Assembly (NCBI GenBank): GCA_028698695.1
Contig: JAQVWB010000002.1
Coordinates: 1 to 46,358 of the forward strand
Direction: 5' to 3'
DNA from: Syntrophomonadaceae bacterium
Lineage (GTDB): Bacteria > Bacillota > Syntrophomonadia > Syntrophomonadales > Syntrophomonadaceae
Length of the DNA stretch: 46,358 bases
The translations under genes and the position numbers were made by a program. The notes under the pieces were generated by a model. It had not been told where the DNA came from and searched no databases. It saw only the letters and a list, made by a program, of their open reading frames with translations. Positions 8,644-18,008 of the stretch are shown here, in pieces. Positions within the stretch are counted from its first letter, which is position 1, and each line of letters opens with the position of its first letter.

Positions 8644-8829
8644 ATGAATACCCCTTCCACAAAAGATATTATTGAAATTGGAAATAGCAAATATGCTGTG
8701 GTTGTTGCGGTTGCTAAACGCGCCCGTGATCTCTCAGAATTAAAAAAAGATAATGAGGATTATCGTTTATCTTCCATGGTTACTGAGGCACTGGAAGAAA
8801 TGCTGACTGGGAAAATTGTAGTTGATTAA
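8644..8829 (+). CDS. rpoZ: RNA polymerase omega subunit
   Basis: A 61-residue protein beginning MNTPSTKDIIEIGNSKYAVV, with the omega core KRARDL and the helix SSMVTEALEEMLTGKI. It aids RNA polymerase assembly by binding beta-prime. ATG 8644 has GGAG at 8632-8635 inside the end of gmk; the longer frame starting at 8608 lacks support. Six bases separate it from the gmk stop, so the two are translated in sequence. Confidence 0.92.
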   Translation: MNTPSTKDIIEIGNSKYAVVVAVAKRARDLSELKKDNEDYRLSSMVTEALEEMLTGKIVVD

Positions 8830-8859
8830 GCCTTAAGATACTGAATAAGGAGGCAGCAT

Positions 8860-10065
8860 ATGGCTAAGACAATTGGCATTGGTGTAACTGGCGGGATAGC
8901 TGCTTATAAAATTGTTGATTTGGTTAGCAAACTGAAAAAAGACGGTTATGAAGTCATAGTAATAATGACTGAGGGCGCTGCCAGGTTTATTACGCCGTTG
9001 ACCTTTAAAACTATTAGTGGCAGAGAAGTATTAACTGATTTGTGGCAGGAGTCCCAGGAGTATAAAGTTCAACATATTGGTATTGCCGAGCAGCTTGATC
9101 TGTTGGTGATTGCTCCAGCGACAGCTAATATGGTTGCTAAAATGGCCCATGGTATTGCTGATGATCTGCTTTCTACGGTAGCATTGGCCAATACTGCACC
9201 AGTTTTAGTTGTACCGGCTATGAATACCAACATGTATTTAAATAAAATAGTTCAGGACAACCTTAGGAAGCTGATTGAATATGGATATCAAGTAATGGAA
9301 CCCGGCACCGGAATGTTAGCCTGTGGAGTGGAAGGTCCGGGGAGATTACCTGATATTGAAGTTATTTATGAACAAATTAATACTATTCTTTGCCCCCGTC
9401 AGGATTTAAGCGGAAAGAAGATAATGGTTAATGCAGGAACTACCTGTGAAGATATTGATCCGGTAAGATTTATTGCTAATCGCGGTACCGGTAAAATGGG
9501 TTACTGTCTGGCTGAAGCTGCTGTTAAACGCGGTGCAGATGTAATTCTGGTAAGTGGTAAATCAACATTGACTCCTCCAGCCGGGGTTGAATTTGTCTCA
9601 GTATGGGGTGCCAATGAAATGTGTGAAGTAATGACAAAATATCAGCCGGAATGTGATGTTATTATTGGTGCTGCTGCCGTTGGAGATTTTGGGGTTGCCA
9701 ATATAGCCGAACAAAAATTGAAAAAAACTGAAAAACGCAACACAAAACTTGTATTGGAACTGGTCGGAACTCCGGATATTTTAAAAGAGTTGGGAAAAAT
9801 GAAAAAATCCAGCCAAATAATGATAGGATTTGCTGCCGAAACGGAAAATATAATTGAGAATGCCCGTAAAAAGTTATCCAGCAAAAATCTTGATTTTATA
9901 GTAGCTAATGATGTTACCATGGAGGGTGCTGGTTTTGCTACAGATACCAATATAGTTACTATTATAACTCGTGACGGACAAATGGTTTCCCTTCCCAAAA
10001 TGACCAAGCAGGAGGTAGCGGGAGCTATTCTTGATAAACTGGTTGAATATGTTAACCAAGAATGA
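8860..10065 (+). CDS. coaBC: Bifunctional phosphopantothenoylcysteine decarboxylase / phosphopantothenate-cysteine ligase
   Basis: Two steps of coenzyme A synthesis in one 401-residue protein. The N-terminal CoaC domain (about 1-180) has GGIAAYK, the active-site His (H72, in QHIG), the PAMN motif (119-122) and the catalytic-loop Cys C155 (GMLACG). The C-terminal CoaB domain has the nucleotide-binding DPVRFIANRGTGKMG, the segment AAAVGDF and the lysine-rich KLKK. An AAGGAGG SD precedes ATG 8860. In the usual place after rpoZ. Confidence 0.95.
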   Translation: MAKTIGIGVTGGIAAYKIVDLVSKLKKDGYEVIVIMTEGAARFITPLTFKTISGREVLTDLWQESQEYKVQHIGIAEQLDLLVIAPATANMVAKMAHGIADDLLSTVALANTAPVLVVPAMNTNMYLNKIVQDNLRKLIEYGYQVMEPGTGMLACGVEGPGRLPDIEVIYEQINTILCPRQDLSGKKIMVNAGTTCEDIDPVRFIANRGTGKMGYCLAEAAVKRGADVILVSGKSTLTPPAGVEFVSVWGANEMCEVMTKYQPECDVIIGAAAVGDFGVANIAEQKLKKTEKRNTKLVLELVGTPDILKELGKMKKSSQIMIGFAAETENIIENARKKLSSKNLDFIVANDVTMEGAGFATDTNIVTIITRDGQMVSLPKMTKQEVAGAILDKLVEYVNQE

Positions 10066-10077
10066 GGAGATGAAGAT

Positions 10078-11268
10078 ATGGCAAGGAATTTATTCACTTC
10101 GGAATCAGTTACTGAAGGACATCCTGATAAAGTAGCTGATCAAATTTCAGACGCGATATTGGACGCAATAATTGCTCAGGATCCTAATGCGCGTGTAGCG
10201 GCGGAAACTTTGGTAACAACCGGATTAGTACTGGTTGCGGGTGAGATTACTACCGATTGTTATGTCGATATTACCAAATTAGTCAGAAAAACTATCGAAG
10301 ATATTGGATATACCCGGGCTAAGTATGGTTTTGACTGTGAAACATGTGCGGTGATCACATCATTGGATGAACAGTCTCCTGATATAGCCATGGGGGTCGA
10401 TAAAGCTTATGAGGCCAAAAAAGGTGACATGACTGAAGCAGAAATTCAAGCTATTGGTGCTGGAGATCAGGGAATGATGTTTGGCTATGCCAGTAATGAA
10501 ACGGCAGAATTTATGCCTTTGCCCAGTTTGTTAGCCAACAAAATGTCTGAAAGGCTTACATATGTTCGTAAGGAGGGTATTATTCCTTATTTAAGACCTG
10601 ATGGCAAAACCCAGGTTACAGTCGAATATGAAGGCAATAAACCGGTCAGGATTGATACCGTAGTTGTATCTACTCAACACCATCCGGAAATTGAACCGGA
10701 AACTATTGAACGGGATATAATTGAGCATGTAATTAAACCGATAATTCCCGCTGAAATGCTTGACAGCCAAACCCGTTACTTTATTAATCCCACGGGTAGA
10801 TTTGTTATTGGAGGTCCTCAGGGAGACTGTGGACTTACTGGCAGAAAGATTATTGTTGATACCTATGGTGGAATGGCCCGTCACGGCGGCGGTGCTTTTT
10901 CCGGGAAGGATCCTACCAAAGTAGACCGTTCGGCAGCTTACGCGGCTCGTTATGTGGCTAAGAATTTAGTGGCTGCGGGTGTAGCTGATCGTTTGGAAAT
11001 TCAATTAGCCTATGCCATCGGTGTTGCTCATCCAGTATCTATCCGGGTAGAAACCTTTGGAACTGGCAAAATTGATGAAGATGTCATAGTCGAATTAGTA
11101 AAGCAGCATTTTGACCTAAGACCGGCTGCTATAATTCGTGATTTACAATTGCGTCGGCCCATATTTAAAAAGACTGCTGCCTATGGACATTTTGGACGTA
11201 ATGAACCTGAATTTACTTGGGAAAAGACTGATAAAGCTGAAGCAATAAAAAAACAGACCGGCTTGTAA
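10078..11268 (+). CDS. metK: S-adenosylmethionine synthetase
   Basis: Makes SAM from methionine and ATP. 396 residues, full length. Signatures: GHPDK at 14-18 (catalytic H15), GAGDQGMMFGYA (127-138) and GGGAFSGKD (270-278), with DRSAAYAAR following. ATG 10078 has GAGGAG shortly upstream and lies 12 bases after coaBC, so it belongs to the yicC operon and is closed by its own terminator. No SAM riboswitch or T-box can exist in the 12-base gap. Position between coaBC and priA is less usual than the core order. Confidence 0.97.
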   Translation: MARNLFTSESVTEGHPDKVADQISDAILDAIIAQDPNARVAAETLVTTGLVLVAGEITTDCYVDITKLVRKTIEDIGYTRAKYGFDCETCAVITSLDEQSPDIAMGVDKAYEAKKGDMTEAEIQAIGAGDQGMMFGYASNETAEFMPLPSLLANKMSERLTYVRKEGIIPYLRPDGKTQVTVEYEGNKPVRIDTVVVSTQHHPEIEPETIERDIIEHVIKPIIPAEMLDSQTRYFINPTGRFVIGGPQGDCGLTGRKIIVDTYGGMARHGGGAFSGKDPTKVDRSAAYAARYVAKNLVAAGVADRLEIQLAYAIGVAHPVSIRVETFGTGKIDEDVIVELVKQHFDLRPAAIIRDLQLRRPIFKKTAAYGHFGRNEPEFTWEKTDKAEAIKKQTGL

Positions 11269-11280
11269 ATAATTGAAACA

Positions 11281-11306
11281 AAAAGGCGGGCTATCCCGCC
11301 TTTTTT
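11281..11306 (+). terminator. Intrinsic terminator after metK
   Basis: The stem AAAAGGCGGG/CCCGCCTTTT has loop CTAT and ends in T6. It separates yicC-metK from the priA-rpe half of the housekeeping cluster. Confidence 0.93.
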
Positions 11307-11364
11307 CTTTATATGTTTTTTAAATGTAAATATCTGATAAGTTGACATTAATTTAGGTGATAAA

Positions 11365-13749
11365 ATGTATTATGTGGATATTTTAATAGATGAACCCTCC
11401 AGAGCATTAGATCGTACATTTACATATTTGCTACCGGAAAATTTACTTGATCAGGCGGCTATAGGTAAAAGAGTTCTGGTTCAATTAGGGAATAGCTGGC
11501 GGGAAGGCTATATATTAAAAATACATAACCGGACCTCTCTGAGTAAAGTAAAACCAGTTCATAAAGTGCTTGATGAGGATACAGTAATTGACAGCACCCT
11601 TTTCGAACTGGCTGAATGGATGAGCGAACAATACATTTGCTCTCTCAGTCAGGTACTGGAAAGTATGCTTCCCTCCGTGTTGAACAAACCGAGGGAACAA
11701 TTTGTTATTCCAATATCAAATCGGGAACAGCTTAAAAAATATGATAAAGGAACTGATAAATCCTTATCTGTTTTATTGGAACATCTCAGCAACGGGAAAG
11801 AAATATCGCTGAAAGAAGCATTGAATCTTGTTGATCGTGCAGAACTTGATGCTATGCAATCAAGTGGTTTAATATATATTGGTAAAGAATACAAAGGCTA
11901 TCGGGAAAGTAAAGTTGGTTATGCATATAAGCTGAACAGTGCATCTGGATTGGTATATTCTGAAGATTTAGAGAGAAAAGCACCACGACAGGCGGAAATA
12001 ATAAACCTGCTAAAAAACACGGATTGGATCGCGCAGGAAGAACTGGAGAAGAATTATCCCCGTTCGAGTATTTCTGCTTTATTAAAAAAAGGCTATATAG
12101 AAATAATCAGACAATCTGCACAAATAACAGCGGCTAAATATGAACTAAATGTTGAACAAAAGCAGGTTATTAATACTATTAATGAATCGGTAAATGATAA
12201 TCAACCAGTCGAATACCTGCTGTACGGAGTGACCGGAAGCGGTAAGACCGAAGTATATATTAGTGCTGCCAAACATGCTATAAAGAATAACAAACAGGTT
12301 ATTGTGCTGGTTCCTGAGATTGCTCTGACCAGACATTTAATAAGTGTATTTGCCGAACGCATCCCCAGAATTCAGGTAATTCATAGTGATATGCCTGCTC
12401 TGGAAAGATATGATGCCTGGCAGAGAATTCGCAGTGGTGAAGTTGATTTGGTATTGGGTACCAGATCAGCAATATTCGCACCTTTAAGCAGGCTGGCATT
12501 AATTATTATTGATGAAGAACAGGAACATACTTATAAACAGGCTGAAACTCCCAGATATGATGCCCGGGAAGTAGCCCGTAAAAGGAGTTTGATACATTCA
12601 GCCGTTCTCGTAACCGGTAGCGCTACCCCTTCAATTGAAACCTATTGGAGAGCAATGTCCGGTAAAGCAGCCCTATTGGAATTGAACTATCGGGTTGAAG
12701 GCATACCGTTGCCCAAAATCATAATTGAAGATCGTAAGCGAACTGATAATTTAAGACGAGGAATATTTACAGCTCTTTTATTGCAAAGCATAAAATATAC
12801 ATTAGATAACGGGGAACAATGCATATTATTTCTGAATAGACGCGGTTATTTGCCCATGACGATATGCCGCCAATGTGGTAAGATAGCTACGTGTCCGGAT
12901 TGCTCAGTTGGTCTGAATTATCATAAAGATTTAAATAATTATGTTTGTCATTACTGTAATTACAGAACCACAGAACTTGTACCGTGTTCCTGCGGAAGCA
13001 GTTATTTGGATAGTATTGGTTATGGCACTCAGCGGGTAGAAACTGAAATGAAAGAGTTGTTTCCGCAGGCTGGGATCAAGCGTTTGGATTGGGATAGCAG
13101 TCGCAAGCGCGGCAGTCAGAAAAAGATTCTTGACCAGATGAAAAATGGAGAGATTGATATACTAATTGGTACGCAGATGGTTGCCAAAGGCTTTGATTTC
13201 CCGCGGGTATCACTGGTAGGAATAGTTGATGCCGACGCCATGCTCTCTTTACCTGATTTCAGAGCGGGAGAAAGAGCCTTTCAGTTGATGGTACAGGCTG
13301 CCGGACGTGCCGGCCGGGGATTAATACCTGGAGAGGTAATAATACAAACTTATCAACCTGAAAATGCAATTATTCAATTAGCTGCCAGTCAGGATTATAA
13401 GAGTTTTTATGCTTATGAGATAAAATGGCGCCGGGATTTAGATTATCCGCCGTTTACGACGCTGTTAAGGTTCGTAGTAAGTCATCGGGAAGAAGAATTA
13501 GCCCGTACAGGCATAGAGGAGATTAGGAAGCGTATAGAAGAAGCACTTGATTATTATGAGGGAGAACTGCAAATATTGGGTCCCGCTCTTTGCCCAATTT
13601 ATAAAATAGGTAATCGTTTTCGTTATCAGTTGCTGTTAAAGAGTAATAATGAATTATTATTACGAAGCGTTGGAGCATATATTGCTGATAGCAGCCGACC
13701 TGATAATGTGAAAATTGAAATTGATATTAATCCAGTCAGTATGATGTAA
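11365..13749 (+). CDS. priA: Primosomal protein N' (replication-restart helicase PriA)
   Basis: A 3'-5' DNA helicase that reloads the replisome at stalled forks. 794 residues with an N-terminal fork-binding domain, Walker A GVTGSGKT (288-295), motif II at 383-386, a zinc-binding insert from C501, then GTQMVAKGFDF and QAAGRAGRG helicase motifs. Two deviations: motif II reads DEEQ instead of the usual DEEH, and the last zinc pair is C-S-C rather than CPxC. A GGTGAT SD precedes ATG 11365. It heads the second half of the cluster, after the metK terminator; no clear promoter is seen in the 60-base gap. Confidence 0.94.
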   Translation: MYYVDILIDEPSRALDRTFTYLLPENLLDQAAIGKRVLVQLGNSWREGYILKIHNRTSLSKVKPVHKVLDEDTVIDSTLFELAEWMSEQYICSLSQVLESMLPSVLNKPREQFVIPISNREQLKKYDKGTDKSLSVLLEHLSNGKEISLKEALNLVDRAELDAMQSSGLIYIGKEYKGYRESKVGYAYKLNSASGLVYSEDLERKAPRQAEIINLLKNTDWIAQEELEKNYPRSSISALLKKGYIEIIRQSAQITAAKYELNVEQKQVINTINESVNDNQPVEYLLYGVTGSGKTEVYISAAKHAIKNNKQVIVLVPEIALTRHLISVFAERIPRIQVIHSDMPALERYDAWQRIRSGEVDLVLGTRSAIFAPLSRLALIIIDEEQEHTYKQAETPRYDAREVARKRSLIHSAVLVTGSATPSIETYWRAMSGKAALLELNYRVEGIPLPKIIIEDRKRTDNLRRGIFTALLLQSIKYTLDNGEQCILFLNRRGYLPMTICRQCGKIATCPDCSVGLNYHKDLNNYVCHYCNYRTTELVPCSCGSSYLDSIGYGTQRVETEMKELFPQAGIKRLDWDSSRKRGSQKKILDQMKNGEIDILIGTQMVAKGFDFPRVSLVGIVDADAMLSLPDFRAGERAFQLMVQAAGRAGRGLIPGEVIIQTYQPENAIIQLAASQDYKSFYAYEIKWRRDLDYPPFTTLLRFVVSHREEELARTGIEEIRKRIEEALDYYEGELQILGPALCPIYKIGNRFRYQLLLKSNNELLLRSVGAYIADSSRPDNVKIEIDINPVSMM

Positions 13750-13761
13750 GGAGGAAAACCA

Positions 13762-14220
13762 TTGGCTGTTTATAAAATATTAGATGATACTCATGAAGTG
13801 CTTAGAGCTAAATCAGTGCCGGTAACAAATATTAATGCCGGCGTATTGAGAGTGCTCGATAATATGAAAGATACTTTATATGCCTTTGATGGGGTAGGGT
13901 TGGCTGCACCTCAAATTGGAATCTCCAGGCGCATAATCGTAGTTGATATCGGAGATAATTTCCTGGAACTAATTAATCCCCAGATAATCAGTATGAGCGG
14001 GGAATGCTCCGGACGGGAAGGTTGCTTAAGCTTGCCGGGAATTGTTGCTATGATTAACCGTCCTGCCAATGTAACTGTAAAAGCATTAAACCGGAATGGT
14101 GGGGAAATTGAGATAGAGGCCGATGATCCATTAGCCCGGGCTTTACAACATGAAATTGACCATCTTGATGGGATACTTATTACTGATCGGGCTACTTCTA
14201 TCCGCCGTGAAAAGCCTTAA
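13762..14220 (+). CDS. def: Peptide deformylase
   Basis: Removes the N-formyl group from nascent proteins; metal-dependent (Fe2+ or Zn2+). All three motifs are intact in 152 residues: GVGLAAPQ (44-51), EGCLS (86-90, metal ligand C88) and QHEIDH (129-134). TTG start at 13762 behind an AAGGAGG SD, 12 bases after priA. Functionally paired with fmt immediately downstream. Confidence 0.96.
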   Translation: MAVYKILDDTHEVLRAKSVPVTNINAGVLRVLDNMKDTLYAFDGVGLAAPQIGISRRIIVVDIGDNFLELINPQIISMSGECSGREGCLSLPGIVAMINRPANVTVKALNRNGGEIEIEADDPLARALQHEIDHLDGILITDRATSIRREKP

Positions 14221-14237
14221 TTCAGGAGGGTCCAATT

Positions 14238-15179
14238 TTGAAAATTATATTTATGGGTACTTCGGAATTTGCAGTACCTTCTCTGCAAGCAATCATAAAT
14301 AATGGATATGAAATATTAGGGGTTGTAACGCAACCGGACCGCCCCCGTGGCAGAGGACATAAATTACAGCCAACCCCAATAAAAGTCTATGCTCAAACTT
14401 GTGATTTGCCAATTATGCAATTTAATAAAATAAAAAGTCAGGAAGCCATTGAATGGTTTCAGGTACTACAGCCGGAAATTGTGGTGGTAGTATCTTATGG
14501 GCAGATTATTCCGGCAGAAATTATTAATTTACCTGAGTATGGATGTATAAACGTACATGCTTCTTTATTACCCGAATACAGAGGAGCAGCACCAATACAA
14601 AGAGCTATAATGGATGGTAAAACCAGGACCGGAACTACTATTATGTACATGAATGAAGGCCTTGACACCGGTGATATAATAATGCAAACAGCCGTGGATA
14701 TAGGAATTGATATGACTCATGGTGAATTGGAATCCATATTGGCAAAACAAGGGGCTGATTTATTAATTAAAGCATTACCGGCAATAAAATCCGGAAATAT
14801 CAGCAGGGTAAGGCAGGATGATACACTGGCTTCTTATGCAGCTATGATAAAACCGGAAGACGAAACCCTGGACTGGAAACAGGATGCCTGGTCGTTACAT
14901 AATCGTATTCGGGCTTTGAGTCCCCAGCCTGGTTGTTATACGGTCTATCAAGATGAGAAGCTAAAAATATTTAAAAGTCGCATGATATCAGCAGATGGGA
15001 CAGGTACTCCCGGCCTTGTCTTTTCAGCTACTAAAGAGGGTTTTATTGTTGAAACCGGTCTAGGTACAATTGAGATATTGGAACTTCAGAAAGCTGGCAG
15101 GAAAAGAATGTCGGCGCGAGATTTTATGAACGGCGGGAATATAAAACCAGGAGTGTTAATGGGCTGCCAGGGGGAATAG
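14238..15179 (+). CDS. fmt: Methionyl-tRNA formyltransferase
   Basis: Transfers a formyl group from 10-formyl-THF to initiator Met-tRNA. 313 residues: an N-terminal Rossmann domain beginning MKIIFMGTSEFAVPSL, catalytic NVHASLLP and GLDTGDI segments (the Asn, His and Asp of the active site), then the C-terminal OB-fold tRNA-binding domain. TTG start at 14238, SD AGGAGGG upstream, 17 bases after def. Confidence 0.96.
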   Translation: MKIIFMGTSEFAVPSLQAIINNGYEILGVVTQPDRPRGRGHKLQPTPIKVYAQTCDLPIMQFNKIKSQEAIEWFQVLQPEIVVVVSYGQIIPAEIINLPEYGCINVHASLLPEYRGAAPIQRAIMDGKTRTGTTIMYMNEGLDTGDIIMQTAVDIGIDMTHGELESILAKQGADLLIKALPAIKSGNISRVRQDDTLASYAAMIKPEDETLDWKQDAWSLHNRIRALSPQPGCYTVYQDEKLKIFKSRMISADGTGTPGLVFSATKEGFIVETGLGTIEILELQKAGRKRMSARDFMNGGNIKPGVLMGCQGE

Positions 15180-15181
15180 TT

Positions 15182-15934
15182 TTGGAAACCAGGAAAAGGA
15201 TTTATGTGGGGTTATTAAGTGCCAGCCTTTTAGTAATGCTTGCATTGGTTTCACTTATTTGGTTTGTGGTATCAAACCGGGATTTACTGCTCAACCAGAT
15301 AGTGTTAATCATCTTGGCCGTATTGGCAATAATAATGATTGCATTTATGGGAATCGGGATAATTGCCATGGTTATTATGATTATTCGTTCCCGGACTATT
15401 CCATCATTAGAGACTATAAGCCGGGTGGTTAATGAATGGCTGTTTCCTATTACGCTATTATTAGGAAGAGCCTTGGGTATTCAAAAGGAAAAAATTCTTC
15501 GTTCCTTTATATCGGTAAATAATTATTTAGTAAGTTCAAAGTCAGAAACAGCCGCAAAAGGGAAAATTATGATTTTGGCACCGCATTGTCTGCAAAACTC
15601 CGAGTGTCAGCACAAGATTACGGTTGATGTTGAGAATTGCAAGGAATGTGGCAAGTGTAAAATTGGCGATTTGAAAAAAATTGCCCATGAACATGGGGCG
15701 GTTTTAAGGGTGGCAACTGGCGGAACATTAGCCCGCAAATATATAAAAGATACTCGTCCTGCAGCAGTAATAGCAATTGCCTGTGAAAGAGACTTGTCCA
15801 TGGGTATTCATGAAACTAATTTAATACCGGTTATGGGAGTATTAAACTGCCGACCTAACGGACCCTGTTATAATACTGACGTAGAAATAGAAAAAGTTAA
15901 TGATGCTCTACAGGTTATGAGCAAAGGAGGTTAA
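15182..15934 (+). CDS. DUF116 membrane protein
   Basis: A 250-residue protein of unknown function. Two transmembrane segments at the N-terminus (about 11-32 and 40-68) are followed by a cytoplasmic DUF116 domain. That domain has a cysteine cluster, HCLQNSECQHK then CKECGKCKIGD, and later CERDLSMG, CRPNGPC. The CxxCxxC spacing suggests a metal or Fe-S site. TTG start at 15182, 2 bases after the fmt stop, so translation is probably coupled. DUF116 genes beside fmt are common in clostridia; the role is not known. Confidence 0.85.
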   Translation: METRKRIYVGLLSASLLVMLALVSLIWFVVSNRDLLLNQIVLIILAVLAIIMIAFMGIGIIAMVIMIIRSRTIPSLETISRVVNEWLFPITLLLGRALGIQKEKILRSFISVNNYLVSSKSETAAKGKIMILAPHCLQNSECQHKITVDVENCKECGKCKIGDLKKIAHEHGAVLRVATGGTLARKYIKDTRPAAVIAIACERDLSMGIHETNLIPVMGVLNCRPNGPCYNTDVEIEKVNDALQVMSKGG

Positions 15935-15940
15935 AAAACA

Positions 15941-16618
15941 ATGTATTATTATTTAATACTTGTTCTTCCGGCATTTATTCTTTCATTATATGCACAGTTT
16001 AAGGTTAAATCTACTTTTAACCGTTATTCAGAGGTTAGATCAACCCGGGGTTATAGCGGTGCTGAAGTAGCGGCAACCATATTAAGAAATAATGGCATGT
16101 CAGGAAGCGTTGCTATTGAACCGGTAAGAGGAAGCCTTACCGATCATTATGATCCCAGTACCCGCGTGGTGCGGTTATCTGAAACTGTGTATGGAAGCAA
16201 TTCCATTTCGGCAATTGGAGTTGCTGCTCATGAAGTGGGACATGCTATACAGCATCAGCAACAATATGGACCATTGGAACTTCGGCATAAAATAGTACCG
16301 GTAACTAATATTGCCTCATCTGCTTCCATGCCCATATTATTGATTGGTCTTATTTTTTATAATACTAATTTAATTTTATTAGGCGTTATATTATTTTCCG
16401 CAGTGGTACTATTTCACCTGGTTACTTTACCGGTTGAATTAAATGCTTCGCGCCGTGCAGTAGCTCAATTAAGTGATGCGGGAGTTATAACTAATAATGA
16501 AATACCGATGGTACAGAAGGTATTGGGGGCTGCAGCTTTAACTTATGTGGCAGCTGCTCTGGCGGCGATTGCCAACCTTTTATATTATCTGATGATTTTT
16601 GCCTCCGGTGATGATTAA
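15941..16618 (+). CDS. Membrane zinc metallopeptidase, YugP family
   Basis: A 225-residue integral membrane protein of the Zn_peptidase_2 family (B. subtilis YugP). It has an N-terminal membrane segment, zinc motif HEVGH (97-101), then several hydrophobic helices. A conserved RAVAQL segment with a preceding ELNASRR supports the family. The substrate is unknown. ATG 15941 follows AAAGGAGG, 6 bases after the DUF116 stop. Confidence 0.9.
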   Translation: MYYYLILVLPAFILSLYAQFKVKSTFNRYSEVRSTRGYSGAEVAATILRNNGMSGSVAIEPVRGSLTDHYDPSTRVVRLSETVYGSNSISAIGVAAHEVGHAIQHQQQYGPLELRHKIVPVTNIASSASMPILLIGLIFYNTNLILLGVILFSAVVLFHLVTLPVELNASRRAVAQLSDAGVITNNEIPMVQKVLGAAALTYVAAALAAIANLLYYLMIFASGDD

Positions 16619-16638
16619 ATAATTAGGTGATGTAATAA

Positions 16639-18006
16639 ATGAACAAGAAAAAAACAGTAATCAGCCCGGCCAGAGAAACAGCCTTAAATATATTATTTAA
16701 GGTATGTGAACAGGGAGCATATGCCAATATTACCCTGGAAAAACAAATGAGAAACTCTGATTTATCACTGGAAGACCGAAATCTGATTACCGAAATGGTT
16801 AACGGGACTATCCGTATGAGAAAGCACCTTGATTGGGTGCTTGCTCTGTTTATAAAAGGAGATATGAATAAACAGAATCCCTGGTTACGTAATATTTTGC
16901 GGATATCTGCCTATCAACTGTTATTTATGGATAAAATTGCAGAGTATGCCTGTGTTGATGATGCCGTAGAGTTAACGAGAAAGAAGGCAGGTTCGGGTCT
17001 TACCAGTGTAACTAACGGAGTGTTACGAAATATTATTCGTAATCGTGACCGTATTTCATTTCCGCAGGATACAATTGCTGATTTATGTAGTTATTATTCT
17101 CATCCCGAATGGATGGGAGAATTATTTATATCCCAATTTGGTGAAAGAACAACTAAAGATTTATTTATTTATAATAATAAACGGCCTGGACTGGTCATTA
17201 GAACTAATAGCTTAAAAATCTCCCGACCGGATTTATTGGACAAACTCAGGCAGGAAGAGGTAATATGTCATGCTGGCGATAATACCCCCTGGGGTATAGT
17301 GATTGAGTCATTACCTGTGCCAATAGACAAATTAAAAAGTTTTCAGGAAGGTGAATTTTATATTCAAAATGAAGCCTCAATGCTGGCAGCAGCTATAATA
17401 AATGCACAAAAAAATGAACTAATATATGATTTATGTTCCGGTATCGGAGGAAAAACTACACATCTGGGCGAATGCATGAAAAACCAGGGACAAATATTAG
17501 CAGTTGATATTTATAGCCGTAAACTATCTTTGTTAAAAGATAATTGCCTGCGACTGGGTATAACCAATGTAAAAACTGTGGTTGCAGATATATTGGAATT
17601 GGAAACTGATTTGAAGGCAGATAAGGTGCTATTGGATGCACCTTGTTCAGGATTGGGAGTTTTAAATAGACGCTCCGATTCCCGCTGGAATAAAAAATCT
17701 GAAGATATTAAGGAGTTGAGCCAATTACAATCCGCGATGTTGAATAAAGCAGCAAATTTGGTAACTATAGGCGGATATATAATGTATTCCACCTGTACAA
17801 TTATAGAAGAAGAGAATACGCATGTTATAGAATCTTTCCTGGAACAAAACGCAAATTTCATTGCAGTTGATTTCGAATCCCAAATCAAATTTTTCCCATT
17901 GGATGAAATTGATACAGCACAAGCCCGACAGGGTATGCTTACCATTATACCGGGAAAATACGATACGGACGGTATGTTTTATGCCTTATTAAGGAGGATA
18001 GCTTAA
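16639..18006 (+). CDS. rsmB: 16S rRNA (cytosine-967-C5)-methyltransferase
   Basis: A 455-residue SAM-dependent rRNA methyltransferase. An N-terminal NusB-like RNA-binding domain (about 1-150) precedes the Rossmann catalytic domain. DLCSGIGGKTTHLGE binds SAM; the DAPCSG motif supplies C336 and YSTCTI supplies the catalytic C386. Within the priA-rpe cluster, 20 bases after the YugP gene and 2 bases before rlmN. Confidence 0.95.
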   Translation: MNKKKTVISPARETALNILFKVCEQGAYANITLEKQMRNSDLSLEDRNLITEMVNGTIRMRKHLDWVLALFIKGDMNKQNPWLRNILRISAYQLLFMDKIAEYACVDDAVELTRKKAGSGLTSVTNGVLRNIIRNRDRISFPQDTIADLCSYYSHPEWMGELFISQFGERTTKDLFIYNNKRPGLVIRTNSLKISRPDLLDKLRQEEVICHAGDNTPWGIVIESLPVPIDKLKSFQEGEFYIQNEASMLAAAIINAQKNELIYDLCSGIGGKTTHLGECMKNQGQILAVDIYSRKLSLLKDNCLRLGITNVKTVVADILELETDLKADKVLLDAPCSGLGVLNRRSDSRWNKKSEDIKELSQLQSAMLNKAANLVTIGGYIMYSTCTIIEEENTHVIESFLEQNANFIAVDFESQIKFFPLDEIDTAQARQGMLTIIPGKYDTDGMFYALLRRIA

Positions 18007-18008
18007 CT

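Noticed and set aside
10066..10077. SAM riboswitch for metK
   Set aside because: Only 12 bases separate metK from coaBC; there is no room for one and none is seen further upstream.
9642..10097. 151-codon minus-strand ORF over coaBC/metK
   Set aside because: Antisense shadow of well-defined genes, with low-complexity composition.
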